Assembly: GCA_028554755.1 (NCBI GenBank)
Contig: JAPTOF010000001.1
Coordinates: 2,430,501 to 2,494,500, forward strand
Source of the DNA: Cordia subcordata
Taxonomy: Eukaryota; Streptophyta; Magnoliopsida; Boraginales; Cordiaceae
Direction of reading: 5' to 3'
Length of the DNA stretch: 64,000 bases
Below the pieces are notes generated by a model. It had not been told where the DNA came from, did no database searches, and worked only from the letters and a program-made list of their open reading frames with translations. The position numbers and the translations under genes were made by a program. Below, piece by piece: positions 1 through 15,099 of this stretch. The number at the start of each line of letters is the position of its first letter. The first letter of the stretch is position 1.

Positions 1-480
1 CCCTGGAGTGTATGGTTCAGTTTATATGTGGTTGAGCCAACACATTTGAGTCTGTTTTATGAATCATATGACTAGTAAAGAAAGTTGCAGGCTTTCACGG
101 AGAGATCAAAAGCAAGCAGCTTCCCTCTCGTCTAACTTGATCAAATTTATTATTTCTTCCTTGCCTCGCATTCTTAGTAACTGAGTTATTTCCAAAAGGG
201 AATGAGTGAAAATTTTAAGTTACTTATAATATATGCCGTATGTATTTTACTAAGAAGCATTTTTTCTTTTCTTTTTAACGTATATTGATGTTCGATGTAA
301 GATAGGGTCGAGAATAATACGCAAAGTATTCTGAATCAAGCCATCATCCTTTAATGATTGCTATAGCACGAGAATGGTTTTAGATTAGTTGGTTCTCCAT
401 GGAAAAGTATTTGTTGTTGAAAGAGTTTGCGGCCAAGTTTAAAGCCAAAAAGAATAACAAGCGGAGAAAGCAACTCTATC
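1..480. other. intergenic, no gene seen
   Basis: No convincing coding region or known element was recognised. A run of five A at 447-451 is the only feature of note; read on the minus strand it is a T-run 3' of the tRNA gene and could be its RNA polymerase III terminator. Confidence 0.5.
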
Positions 481-552
481 TATCAGAGCCAGGTTTCGAT
501 CCTGGGACCTGTGGGTTATGGGCCCACCACGCTTCCGCTGCGCCACTCTGAT
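481..552 (-). tRNA. initiator tRNA-Met (CAT)
   Basis: The reverse complement folds as a complete 72-nt tRNA without intron. The 7-bp acceptor stem pairs ATCAGAG with CTCTGAT and is followed by discriminator A. The anticodon loop carries CAT inside the stem GTGGG/CCCAC. The A1:T72 first pair and the GATCGAAAC T-loop sequence are the marks of eukaryotic (plant) initiator tRNA-Met rather than the elongator. CCA is not encoded, as expected for a nuclear gene. Promoter boxes A and B are internal. A T-run terminator follows about 30 nt downstream on the minus strand. Confidence 0.95.
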
Positions 553-612
553 TGTTGAAATCAGCGAGCGAAAGAATACTATTTCTTGGTGAAATGGAAA
601 AACCGATTCTTA

Positions 613-1161
613 GGTCCCATTTGGTTTGCTTGTTTTCTGTTTTCATTTTCTAAAAACAATTTTCATTTTTTGTTTTCTAAAATATAGAGAATGTGTTTGG
701 TTACTAAAAGTGTTTTGTTTTTTGATATTTATTTACAAAATTACCACTTTATTTTTTAAATTTTTTGGAGATATTTACAAAATTGCCACCTTGTTTTTAA
801 AATTTTATGGATATATTTACAAAATTACTACCTTGTTTTCTAATTTTTTTTGGATATATTTACAAAATTGCCACTTTGTTTTCTAAATTTTTAGAGTTTT
901 TTACAAAATTTTCACCTTATTTTCTAAATTTTTAGAATTATTTACAAAACTAGCACCTTGTTTTCTAAATCATTTAGAGTTATTACAAAATTACCACCTT
1001 GTTTTCAGAAAAAACACTTTTTTGATGTTTTCTATTTTCCTAGAAAACTGCTTTTTGTTTTCTGAAAATGAAAACAAAAACGGTTAACCAAATGAATTTT
1101 TTATCCTAATTTTTATTTTTCATGAAAATGAAAACAGAAACCGGGCAAACCAAACGCACCC
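613..1161. mobile_element. PIF/Harbinger-like MITE with internal minisatellite
   Basis: A 549-bp non-coding element. It begins GGTCCCATTTGGTTTGC and its end, reverse complemented, reads GGGTGCGTTTGGTTTGC; after a few mismatches the inverted match continues through TTTCTGTTTTCATTTTC. It is flanked on both sides by TTA (610-612 and 1162-1164), the target-site duplication typical of PIF/Harbinger (Tourist-type) elements. Between the ends lies a tandem array of about 42 bp. An 86-codon reading frame over the array is a by-product of the repeat, not a gene. Confidence 0.85.
732..1004. repeat. 42-bp minisatellite inside MITE
   Basis: About 6.5 tandem copies, each starting TTACAAAATT(A/G)CCACC and followed by TTGTTTTCTAAATTTTT, with starts near 732, 774, 816, 859, 900, 941 and 981. 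The copies differ by several substitutions, so the array is not recent. It lies wholly within the Harbinger-like MITE. Confidence 0.85.
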
Positions 1162-1164
1162 TTA

Positions 1165-3200
1165 CTTTCCATCAAGTTTTGTCCAATATCATATATTTAA
1201 TGAAGTCCTATAGCTAACAAATATCAAATCTTAAGGTGTTATTTTAATGGTCGACTGCTTATGACGTGGGTGTCAAATTTGTTTATATGTCTTAGGATTC
1301 AATCATTAAGCTCTAATACCAACCAGCATGGACATGATCATAATGATTTAAAAGATATGCATTTGTACAAATTACTGCAGAATTACAGGAAGTTAAAAAA
1401 AAATGATAACGTGGTAAAATGATGATTAAGGTACGATAAAGGGAGCAAAATCATGAGAGTGAATGTGAAATAGTTGTTAAGTAATTGTACTACTATTAAT
1501 TTCTTGTACAACATTAAGATATCATGAGAGACATTAATTATAAATATAATCTATCTTCTCCAAAATGTGAAAAGCGGATCAACGTGTGAGAAGTTGTTCA
1601 AAAAAAAAAGAAAAGAAAAATAGCATAATCTAGGCAAACAACACAATAAGTTGACTATGATATTATGAAATACTATTTCTGCTCAAAAAGAAAAGAAAAG
1701 AAAAAAGTTACAAGCTAGGAAAACAACACAATAACTTGACTACGATATTATGATTAACACACCCACACCCACACCCACACACAAAAGTCAACAATTAAAA
1801 TACAACCAATGAGAGAGAGAAATTATGTATTTGACAAGTACAACAAAAGATAATATCAAATGACCTATACGGTTGATAATCCAATAAATTTAAGTCTCAC
1901 GGTCTTAACTTTAATTATTAAACCAAAAGAACTAATAAAGCACCTTTTTTAGAGGAAGATTTTTTTAGCGAACCTATTAATGACATAAGTGACCATTCAG
2001 AGCATTGCACTCGCTAATCGACTGAAATTTAATGGTCGTAATTACGTTTGATTATTTTATTATAATTATATTAATTATTTGATAATTATTAATTTTTTGA
2101 GAAATAATAAAATTTTATGAGTAGATTTATATTGTGCAAGCAGATTGTTAGAGTAAGGTCCAGACCTGCTGGGTCATCTTATTTGCGTTTGTTGTCCTTT
2201 ACTGTTCGTAGCCCCATGTTTGGGCCATCAGTCCGTCTGTTTGATGCCTCTGTCTTGGGCCTCCAGCTATGGGCCTTCGTGTATTTCTACACGTCTGCAC
2301 GAGCTATGGAAGGCGCACAGCATGAAGCCGCTAGGTATTATTCTTCTTGTTCACGTGGAGGGGAGTTATTTCCTTAAAAAAAAAAAAAAGCGGCTGATGG
2401 AAGAGCGTGAACTGAGAGTTTATACACCACTCAACTCCCAATCTCTCCGTCCGTCTGACGCGAGAGACCTTGTGCCACATTAAAAATTATTCACGAAGTT
2501 ATATTTCGAATAATGAATTGGACCACGTTGTTGGACACGTTTTTCATAGACTCACAACAGGTCTATTTCTATATTCCAAAATGGTTAGATGAATAACTTA
2601 ATAGATTCAGATTAAACATGTCTGTTCCCTTGAAATAAAGATAAGTGAAGTCCCATCAGGTATGATATTTAAAAACGAACTAAACGCATTTTAGGAATTT
2701 AAGTATATTACGCATAAGCTCATACGACATACCGTAAAAAAGATTGTTTTCATGACTCAGATTTTTTTAACATAAATAAATAAATAAGCTTGACCATTTA
2801 TTAATTTTCCTCCTTGTACAAATCTAACAGTAATAATAAGTTTTCAGTAGCTCACTGCTGCCATGGTGCACTTCGCATCTGGCTCATTCATGCCCCTGCA
2901 CTTCTCCATTTTCAAATTCCTGCTGCTCACTTCTCTAGAACAACAAACAGCAGCTTCTTTGCCTCCCTCAGAATGAGAAGATTCTTGGTTTTGGCACTTG
3001 AACCCAAAAGAAAAAGTGCAAAGTAACAAAAAGAAAAGCAAAGCTTCTGACTACATAAACCATACTTTTAAAATAAGCCCCCTTTTGACCCAAAGCCACC
3101 CAATTCAAACCCTCAAACCTCCAATTTTTTAACCCCATCTCCAGAATCCCAATTCACTTTTTTAGACACCATTCTTGAAGTTTGTTTCTCTTTCTTCACT
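1165..3200. other. intergenic, AT-rich
   Basis: No gene was recognised. The stretch contains purine-rich tracts (about 1600-1720), a short CACACC repeat (about 1760-1782), and a less AT-rich segment (about 2140-2470) that resembles no family I know. Reading frames here are short and lack recognisable domains. The last few hundred bases are the probable promoter of the receptor kinase gene, with a TATATAG candidate at about 3223. Confidence 0.4.
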
Positions 3201-3401
3201 TTGCCACCTTTTCTTTTCGCTTATATAGTACATATGAATGTGTGTGTGAGTATTGTTTTGCGTGTTCACTTTTCTTTCAGCTTCTAGTCTTCTGTTTGAT
3301 CCGAAAGCAAAAGAATGTCTTGTGGGGTGGGGTTGTATTGCTAATTGGTATATTTTCATTAGTTTAAAAAAGATTTCGTGAAGCTAAAGATTTTCTTTGA
3401 G

Positions 3402-6233
3402 ATGGAGAGGCTGCACATTTTCAAGCTCATGTTGTTTCTGTTGCTAACTCAATGCCTTGCTACTACTACTCTTCTTGAAAATGATAAGCAAGCCTTGCTT
3501 GATTTTGCTAAAAAGCTGCCTCATTTGCATGCTCTCAACTGGGATGAAAACTCCCCAGTCTGCAAGAACTGGACTGGAGTGGCTTGTGATGAAGATGGTT
3601 CAAGAGTTGTGTCCTTAAGGCTACCTGGTGTTGGCTTTCATGGCGTTATACCACCTAATACGCTCGGTCGGTTATCGGCATTGCAGATCTTGAGCCTGAG
3701 ATCCAATGGTATCAGTGGTACATTTCCTTTGGACCTTGTCAACAACGTTAAGAACTTGTCATATCTTTATCTTCAGCACAACAAATTGTCTGGTCCATTG
3801 CCTGCTGATTTCTCTGTTTGGAAAAATCTCAAGAGTGTTAACTTGTCTAACAATAGGTTCAATGGTAGCGTCCCTCCGTCAGTTTCGTGTTTGATTCAGC
3901 TTAGTGCCTTGAATCTTGCCAACAATTCGCTATCGGGTGAAATTCCTGATTTAAAGTTGCCTAATTTGCAGTCACTGAACTTGTCATATAACAATCTTAG
4001 TGGCATTGTGCCTAAATCACTTCAAAGATTTCCAAAGTCCGTGTTTGTTGGTAATGATGTTTCTTTAAACTATTCTGTTCCCAGTTCACCTCTTGTTTCA
4101 TTTCCTCGCGAGACTAAGGCAGAGTCTAAGAATGTTGGAAAGTTGAGTGACCGAGCTTTGCTTGGTATTATAGTCGCTGTTTGTGTTCTTGGAGTTCTTG
4201 GTTTTGGTTTTCTAATGACAGTTTGCTTTTTGAGAAGAAAAAGTGAGGATGGGTTCCCAGGGAAGTTGGAGAAGGGAAGTATGTCGCCGGGGAAGGCAAT
4301 TTCACGGAGCGAAGATGTAAATAATAGGCTGGTTTTCTTCGAAGGTTGTAACTACGCATTTGATTTGGAGGATTTGTTAAGGGCTTCTGCTGAGGTACTC
4401 GGGAAAGGGATGTATGGCAATGCTTATAAGGCCACATTGGAGGATGGAAACATGGTAGTGGTGAAGAGGTTGAAGGAGGTGAGTGTCGGGAAGAAGGATT
4501 TTGAGCAGCAGATGGAGGTAGTTGGTGGTATCAAGCATGAGAATGTGGTTGAGCTAAGGGCGTATTATTATTCAAAAGATGAGAAGCTTCTGGTCTATGA
4601 CTACTACAGTCAGGGCAGTGTTGCTTCAATGCTACATGGTACGCTAGCTATCCTTATTTCAGTACTTTTTTCTTTTAATTGAAGATTTACTTCGTCACTC
4701 GCATATTTATGTCTGATCCAAATTATCGAGGTACTAAAATACTGACTTTCTTTCTTAGTTTCATTCAGGGAGATGCATTAGATGTTAGAGTTTCTTCTTA
4801 GAAGCTTGAATTAGGCAATCATGTCTGTAAAACCTGGCAATTGGTAACGTTGAATTTTTGTACCCAAAACTTCAATCCAGTCTCATAACACATTGTAAGC
4901 TGGTCTGTTGTTAGAGATAGCGAGTTGCAGAAATCAGTGGGAACTCGCCATATCTGAAAGATCTGTTAATTCCTTTACAGCATGGAAAACTGATATTGAC
5001 CAAGGAATATAATATCATTGGCTGTTTGAGGATTGTCCAAACATGTGGTTAAGGCATCTTTGTGGAGCAGGGATCCATTAAATCTTGGATTATTTCTTAA
5101 ATGGCAACCATATGCCATCATTATTTTATAAGGGCAAAGAATATAATATATACCGTAAATTTGTAGTCTGCTCATTTGAGATTGGCCTTAGAACATAGAT
5201 AAATCTTTTCACATAGTTAAGATTTTGAATTTGCATATCATATTTCACTTGTCATCCTTATGTCACTAAATAATGTGAAGTTGCAAGTGATGCCTCTAGA
5301 TTTTTACTTTCTGACATCTTAATACTTGAAAATAGCTTTGGTTGTCCTTAAGAACTTGTTAGTATTCTCAGTTTGATTTTCAGCATTTTGGAACTTCTAG
5401 AAAAATCTATCAGCCTGCCATGTTCTCATTCTTAACATGTCAATCAAATCTAGAAGCATCTTTAACACCATGAAATGCAATGAAAATTTTAGATCCTTAT
5501 TTGCTCTTTTGTACTGTTAAGACCCTGTTGACTTTAACTTAAAGATTGGTGCATGACTTGGAACATATTTAATTAATTCTTCTTTTCTAATTTTGCAGGA
5601 AAAAGGGGAGAAAATAGAACTCCATTAGATTGGGAGACTCGGATAAGAATAGGCATTGGTGCAGCAAGGGGCATTGCCAGAATCCACTCAGAGAATGGTG
5701 GGAAGTTCGTCCATGGTGACATCAAATCCTCGAATGTCTTTCTGAACTCCCAACAGTATGGTTGTCTATCGGATCTTGGCCTGTCAGCAATAATGAGCCC
5801 ACTAGCTCATCCAATTGCTCGTGCTGCTGGTTATCGTGCCCCAGAAGTGATAGACACTCGAAAAGCGACACAAGCTTCTGATGTCTACGGCTTCGGTGTC
5901 TTGTTGCTAGAGCTCCTCACTGGTAAATCTCCTATTTATACCACCAGCGGTGACGAGGTAATTCACTTGGTTCGCTGGGTTCACTCAGTTGTTCGAGAAG
6001 AATGGACTGGAGAGGTGTTCGACGTGGAGCTACTGAAGTACCCAAATATAGAGGATGAGCTGGTGGAGATGCTGCAGATAGCTATGACGTGTGTGGTAAG
6101 GATACCGGACCAGAGACCAAAGATGTTGGAGTTGGTCAAAATGATTGAAAGCTTGAGGCCAGTGGACACCGAAGATCGCGCGTCTTCTGAAACGAGACCT
6201 GCAACTGAGGCAGATGCCGCGGTCATGGTCTGA
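3402..6233 (+). CDS. LRR receptor-like kinase, atypical (At4g23740-like)
   Basis: Two exons: 3402-4638 and 5599-6233. The 960-bp intron has GT and AG ends and interrupts the glycine codon of LHG/KRGEN. The protein has 623 residues. A signal peptide (about 1-20) is followed by an LRRNT segment ending in WTGVAC, about five LRRs (about 65-215), a transmembrane helix (about 251-277, before LRRKSED), and a kinase domain (about 330-600). The glycine loop GKGMYG (334-339) and lysine K355 (VVVKRL) are present. The catalytic loop reads HGD (451-453) instead of HRD, and DFG is DLG (471-473). This matches LRR-III kinases often named 'probable inactive receptor kinase', such as Arabidopsis At4g23740. Phosphotransfer is uncertain because the metal-binding Asp residues are kept. 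The start is the first in-frame ATG before the signal peptide; an upstream in-frame GTG at 3378 was not used. Confidence 0.95.
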
Positions 6234-7246
6234 TAGACTTAAGCCATCCATTTTCGCCAGGCGTTAAGATCTTTCCTTGTCTCAGTAGCTCTTGAGATGC
6301 TTAATTCACCCCCTCAGTGAATGGGATTATTGATTGAATGTCTACAGGACTATCTACATTATAGGCAGTGTCACATAGATATATCTGTTTGTCAGTCTGC
6401 ACTGATCATCAGCAACCAATTAGCTTTCTTAGACTAATATCTTTCTCCATCTTCTTCTTATGTGTTCTGTTTGAGAGAAATTCAACTAATTTAATGTAGC
6501 AATCTTAACTTGGAAGTTTATGATGATTCCATTTTGTTAATCATGCATAATCTATTACATCCAGATCGATGTACATGAATGCAGATAAGTGAAACCAAAT
6601 CAAATCAAGTTTTATTCGATTGTTTAAAATCGACATGAATAGCAAAGGAATGGTCTTCCCATTGATTCGATCCATCGAGCCAACACACAGGGGGCCACTT
6701 GCTTTTATTTGTTGGCTGAAAATGTCAAATGCCACTAGAGAGATTTCTCCATATCCAAAATTGAGCACATTGAAACTTTTTCTTTAGTGACATGCTTTAC
6801 GTTTGTTCAGAAAGTGATTCCTAGCTTACTTTCTGTTGCAGCCTATGCTCCAAACAGTTCGAATTTGAGATTCAAACTCTCAATGTTGGAGCATGACGTC
6901 GCTATGCCATGAAGATAATATCTCCATTTATACAATTGCATATCAATTTAATCGTAAATAAACATATTCTAATTGTATGTATATGTGTGTGTGTGTGTGT
7001 GTGAATGCGTGTGTATGTGCATTTTGTGTGCATGAATTTATTGTATTTAACGAATAATTGCAAAGTTCACATTTCTATAATTTCAGTTTCTTTTACTAAT
7101 TATAATTATAAAAAGAAACCAAATTAGAAAAACAGAAGTAACAAATTGAAATACTGAACATAGGTCATAAGATTTTGCGTTTGACAGACGCACATTTTAT
7201 AAATTTATTCAACTTCAAAGAAGGAAAAGAGAAAATGATAGTTTTA
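6234..7246. other. 3' flank and intergenic
   Basis: The stretch holds the 3' UTR of the receptor kinase and AT-rich spacer. A (GT)n microsatellite lies at 6984-7003. No coding region was recognised. Confidence 0.4.
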
Positions 7247-7719
7247 GAGGGTGTTTGGTTTGGCCTTTTTTTTTCTTTTCAAACCTGCTTAAAGCCTAAT
7301 TTAAGCTAATAAAAGTTTTTGTTTTAATTAAAATGTGCTTTTTTAAGTGACTTTAAGTAGAAAATAAAAAGCTTCCCAACCCCAACTTTTGTTTTTTTAT
7401 GACTTTAAGCACTTTGGAAAAAAACAAGTTTAACTAAATCATTTACTATCTTATCATTACCTTTTTATTTTTATTACTATAATATCTTTACTCTTTTATC
7501 TTATACTTACCTTTTTAAATTCTATTTTAATGTCCTTAATAATTATTTTAACCATATAACTTACTTTCCAACCCACTGTAATTAAACATGTAAATACTTG
7601 TTTTTATAACTATAACTTTTATTCAAACACGTAACTACTTAAAGTTGCCAATAAAAAAAAGTCACTTAAAGCTAAAAGTACATTAAGTAGCTTTTTTGTA
7701 AGCTAATTCAAACACTCTC
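7247..7719. mobile_element. PIF/Harbinger-like MITE, 472-bp family copy 1
   Basis: A 473-bp element with termini GAGGGTGTTTGGTTTGGC and, reverse complemented, GAGAGTGTTTGAATTAGC. It is flanked by TTA at 7244-7246 and 7720-7722. The interior is non-coding and matches, in reverse orientation, the element at 35651-36121; for example the segments with ACTTAAAG, AACATGTAAATACTTG and TTAATGTCCTTAATA are shared. Confidence 0.88.
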
Positions 7720-8340
7720 TTAAAACTAAACTTTCTAAAATATAGAATTAAAGGGCCAGAAGTTTAATAGACTGTCACGTAAAAAATTTTACCTAAACTA
7801 AGAACGTAAAATAAAATGTCACCTAATAGTTGAAGGGGGAACAAATTGTCATGTAATCAAAGAATTAAAACCGTTACTTAACGGTGTATAAAACGCTACT
7901 TTTGTAAAAGTTCAAACTTTTTTTTAATTAAAATCCTTGAAGGTAAGTCCTTATTTTCATATTTTGTAAAATTTAAATTCTAAAATTATTATTTTTCCAA
8001 AAGAAAATTCTTTTTACTTCTCACAGATATAAGTTAATTAAATTATGAATGATAATTATTGTTACTTTGAGATTTAGGATGTAGATGTACTTCTGTCCCA
8101 AACAGAGCGAACCAAATGAAGTGGGAAAGTGGAAGCCAGCAGGTGGATAAGACCAATGGCGTGAGAAATTGAAAACCGTCGCTGATTAATCAAAACTCAC
8201 ACATTTCAGCTGGGAGTATACATACACACACATATATGTATGTATATACACACACACGCACATACATACTCCACTCTCTCTCTCTCCAAAATCTCTTCGT
8301 TTCTTCACTCTCCTTTGCACTGCTGGAGGATTTCTTCTGA

Positions 8341-8529
8341 GGTAACGCAATTCTCTCTTCCTCTCTCTAAACGATTACGTGCATTTATTAGATACATATA
8401 TACATACATACATATATGTGTGTATGTGTACGTATATATGCTTGTATAGGCAGTGAACATGGACGCACATATGTATTTGTTGATTCTTTTATAAGAATAA
8501 AGATGCTTTTAGGGTTTATGTGTTGCTAG
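8341..8529 (+). other. probable 5' UTR intron of the E2 gene
   Basis: A donor (GAG|GTAACG) and an acceptor (TTGCTAG|GG) bracket this stretch, 11 bases before the E2 start codon. A leader intron is common in plant UBC8-class genes. A CT-rich leader with a (TC)n run lies just upstream (about 8272-8286), and TATA-like sequences lie about 8219-8250. This is inferred from splice consensus only. Confidence 0.5.
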
Positions 8530-8540
8530 GGTTTGTGAAG

Positions 8541-11334
<2,794 letters not shown>

Positions 11335-13104
11335 GTGCTATAGCATGTGGTGTAAGGACTCGTCCCCCATGAGGGACAGTCCCCTAATTATAGAGGAGTC
11401 GAAGTGTGCTCTTTTCTTTTATGTTCTATGGACTTGAAAGGGAAGTTAGTATCCTTCTTCTGGTATTGTAGCTAACTTTTAGTTGAACTTCTTCAAGCAG
11501 TGGGTTCAAAGGTATGCTTTGTTTCGCTTAGAATAGTGTTTATATTTGTTTTCAATAGGCTGAAAGAAGAAAAAGTATAAACTTCAGTGTTAAAAGAGAA
11601 CAATGAATGGACTAGATATATCTACATTCGAGCGAGGGGTTGGCCTTAGGCGTGGACATGTAATTTAAAGAGAAAATTGAACCAGAAATTTGAATTTAGT
11701 TGTCCTTTTAGGTGAGATATTCTTGAGCGAGAAAAAAGGGAAAAAACTGCGGTACTTTTTGACGAGAAAAGAGAAAAAGCTACAATATTATTGGATGAGG
11801 TAATGCCTATATTGGAGTAATGCTTTATGCATAAATTGAGGAAAACAAAGTTTAGTACGGGCATAAATTTGATGGTCGTATTACAGTTAAGGAAGCCAAG
11901 TTAAAATTGATTTATATTATTTTCAATGAAGGAAAAATCTACAACTTTGTTTTTCTTTTTGGGTCAGAATATCTACAGCTTGAACCCGTAAGGCCTCAAC
12001 AAAATTATCGTCAAGGGCATCGAAATTTTTGTCAGGCCTTTCACTTGGTGTGGCCAAGTTAGACTTACAGAACCCTATTAACGGCCCAGATAAATTCCAG
12101 GCCCATGTTTGCTACTGCTGAGGCTTACTTGGCAATGACCTCAAAACGTTATATTGACAATTGTGGATTGAGGCTGATTCGAGTGTGTTAGGCTTGTGAA
12201 GTTCAAACATGTCTTGACCCAAGAAAAGAAAAGTTCAACAAAACTCTTTCAAATATTTCTATTGTTCATTTGAAACTCTTGATCTTTCTCTAAATTAAAA
12301 TAACCACTTAGCATTTATAATATCATTAGTTTTGGTCCTTGCCGAAGTACTTAATCTTGTCGATGAAATATTTTAGATTTATCCCTGATTGTGGATCAAC
12401 TTTTGCAACCTTTCTAACTCTGCATGTTCTTTTTTTTTTTTTTTTGGCCAATAATAATGAATTGAATTCATCAAATGCTGCTCTAGACAAAGTTATTCAG
12501 CAGAAGATACTCGCATGGTACAATCCAACGGCTGTGCGGTGACAATTCGACCAAGTGGGCCACTGTCTGAACCCAGCAATCTGTCATCTTTAACGACTGA
12601 AAAAGAGAAAAACAAATGCAGATTGGTAGATGGAAATGTGACAAAATTTCTGCACAAAATGCCAGTGACATAATGTAAGAGTAGGACTGCATATTTACAA
12701 ACCTTAAGAAATTGCATTGATAGCAGTAGGCCTGCTCTCCTGCTACAAAATGCATGTGTGATCTCGCAATGCTATAATGCTATGCCGTGATAAGAGAATT
12801 CAAATCATTATGAAGCATGAACTTTCCATTAGAACTACATGGTCTCGTGATCTCTCCTTAGATTTTGCATCATTAATTTTTTTAGGCTCTTCACCAATTC
12901 ATCTTTTGGGACATCAAAAAGGTGCCTAATGCTTAGTTTGATCCAGCTCATCCAAGTGAAAGTCAAAGCCCTTCTTAGTGTTTTTGAAAGACATCTGACT
13001 GGTTATGACTAATCACAAGTGGTGACTAGTTCAGCGCCAGTTATACTTTTTGTGTTCTCTGGCCCCTTAATTTTTAACTGCAATTTGCAACATGATCAAG
13101 TACT
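11335..13104. other. 3' flank of E2 gene and intergenic
   Basis: The stretch starts with the 3' UTR of the E2 gene. No further coding region, RNA gene or bounded element was recognised. A T-run lies at about 12429-12445. Confidence 0.4.
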
Positions 13105-13129
13105 ATATAATATATATGTATATATATAT

Positions 13130-13173
<44 letters not shown>

Positions 13174-13212
13174 GTATATGTATATATATATATATATATT
13201 GTATATATATGT
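13105..13212. repeat. (TATATG)n / (TA)n microsatellite
   Basis: About 108 bp of alternating TATATG and TA units. The translated frame over it is an artefact of the repeat. Confidence 0.95.
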
Positions 13213-14350
13213 GAGAGTTATGAAAATAGTCCTTGTTTTCTCAAAATTAAATAATAAATCATGTAACCTATAAATTTAAATGGTGAAGCATTACTTGAAC
13301 ATTATAAATGGCACATCCATACCATTATATAGTCAATCGGTATGATGGAAAGATGGAGATCAACTTCCGTAAAATATAATGTAAAACTGCATATGATAAA
13401 CTCTTAAAATTGGCCAAATTCTTTCTAGCATGGATGTATTTTTTATGCTAGAAGTTGAATTAATTAGTCCATACTAAAAAAGATTATTTGTTACGACTAC
13501 TAATATATATTTTAGTGACCATATCTGCATCGTAATTACAAAAAATGTGTCACTAAATTTCTAATTTTTTGTATTAATGTGTTTTAGTATATGCTTGGGA
13601 AGAATTTTCAGATGTAGTATATAAGAAAAATTTCATATTCCGAACTACACATCGTGAGACTGGTTTTATGGAAGACAAGAAAAAGCCAAAGACGCAGCAT
13701 GTGGAGGTGACTATGGTATCTTGAGATATTGTCTTCTCAAATCTCAAGCCTCATTTGATCACCTCTAATGTACTGTTCTGAACAATGAAGATTAAAATTA
13801 ATCAAAGATGATCCGTTCAATGGATCTAAATGCATGGAATCAATGCAAGAACATGAAGACAGAATATATCAGATTAGCAGCATTGATCAGAAAACTAGTA
13901 AGTGCGGAGCCAAGACACAGCCGCCCCCCCCCCCCCCCAACCCCAACCCACCCCGGGGAGTGGTGCATTAAAGTGTAGCTTAATTAGTTCCCCCATAAAA
14001 AAGAAAGAAAGAAAGCAAATGAAGCTTAGTTGTAACTTCTTTTTATTAATAGCTTTTGCGTAGGAGACTGTGACTTGTGTCTTTTAATGTCGACCAACTT
14101 TGTATTATTTGGAATAAGTAACCAACCTTTGGTTTAAAATTTAAATTTTGGAGTATCTTTTTGATGTGTAGATCTTTTTATATATATTTATTAAAAAGAA
14201 AAAAAATTGAAATTCCCACACACGTGTGAACCTTATTGTGCAAGATTCTCCCCAGTAGATCAGCCTCGGCAAAGTAGTCGGGTACACGAGTGGAATGGTC
14301 CTCCTAATTTAAGCAGCATTAGCTAGTTTAATTCGTACACATTCTTTTAA
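13213..14350. other. intergenic, no gene seen
   Basis: AT-rich sequence without recognisable coding potential. It includes a poly-C run at about 13921-13938. Confidence 0.4.
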
Positions 14351-14620
14351 TATTGAAAAAATAGTTATACTAAATTTACTACAAAGTTACAAGTACTAAA
14401 GTGCGATATCATAACCTAATACATTTTTTAAATCAGTTAAGAGCCAGATAATATTTATAATGAGAAATTTAAACATAAAACTTTAAACATAAAAAATAAT
14501 TATACTAAATTTAATACAAAGTTACAAGTACTTAAGTGCGATAACATAACTTAATATATTTTTTAAATCAGTTAAGAACCAGATAATATTTGTAATGAGA
14601 AATTTAAACATAAAACTTTA
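14351..14620. repeat. 135-bp tandem duplication
   Basis: Two copies at 135-bp spacing share TATACTAAATTTA, ACAAAGTTACAAGTACT, TTTTTTAAATCAGTTAAGA and TTTAAACATAAAACTTTAA. Copy 1 runs about 14351-14485 and copy 2 about 14486-14620. It is non-coding. Confidence 0.85.
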
Positions 14621-14911
14621 ATTATAATAGACAATTGCTTCTCTACACTTCAAAAATTTTTAGAGACGTTTTGTTGTGCAGAGTAACCTATATACTTGGA
14701 GACAAGCTTACAGCTGATCCCACCGAAAATCAGAGTGAAGCTGACGTGGTAATTAGTGGGCGGACTTGGATTTTCTCATGCGAATACGTGAGTTATTAAT
14801 GATTCTTCTATCATTCTTATTCTTTACTTTGAATCGCTAATCTTCTATCATTAGTGATTTGCTTCTTTTAATTTCTTTACATTGATTGCTGATTGCTTTT
14901 CGAAGAATTTA

Positions 14912-15099
14912 GGGCTTGTTTGTACTAACATATTTTGAAATATTTTTTTAGAAAAAGTTAAAATTTTTAGTTTCTAGAAGAAGTAAAATATTTTTTAAAA
15001 AAATAGTTTTTTTTATGAAAATTAAATCAAATACTTATAACAAAAATAATGTATGTTTTTTTTAAAAAAAATAATTAAAAATTCAATCTAAACGAGCCT
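14912..15099. mobile_element. small PIF/Harbinger-like MITE
   Basis: A 188-bp element. The left end GGGCTTGTTTG and the right end (reverse complement AGGCTCGTTTA) form imperfect inverted repeats. TTA lies on each side (14909-14911 and 15100-15102). The interior is very AT-rich and non-coding. Confidence 0.6.

Noticed and set aside
626..886. 86-codon frame rich in Phe, Ile and Tyr
   Set aside because: It is the translation of the 42-bp minisatellite inside a MITE; no start context or domain.
3378..3401. GTG start for the receptor kinase
   Set aside because: A plant gene is expected to use ATG; the ATG at 3402 directly precedes a normal signal peptide.
13105..13212. Tyr/Ile/Val-rich frame at 13019-13273
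   Set aside because: It is a translation of a TATATG microsatellite.
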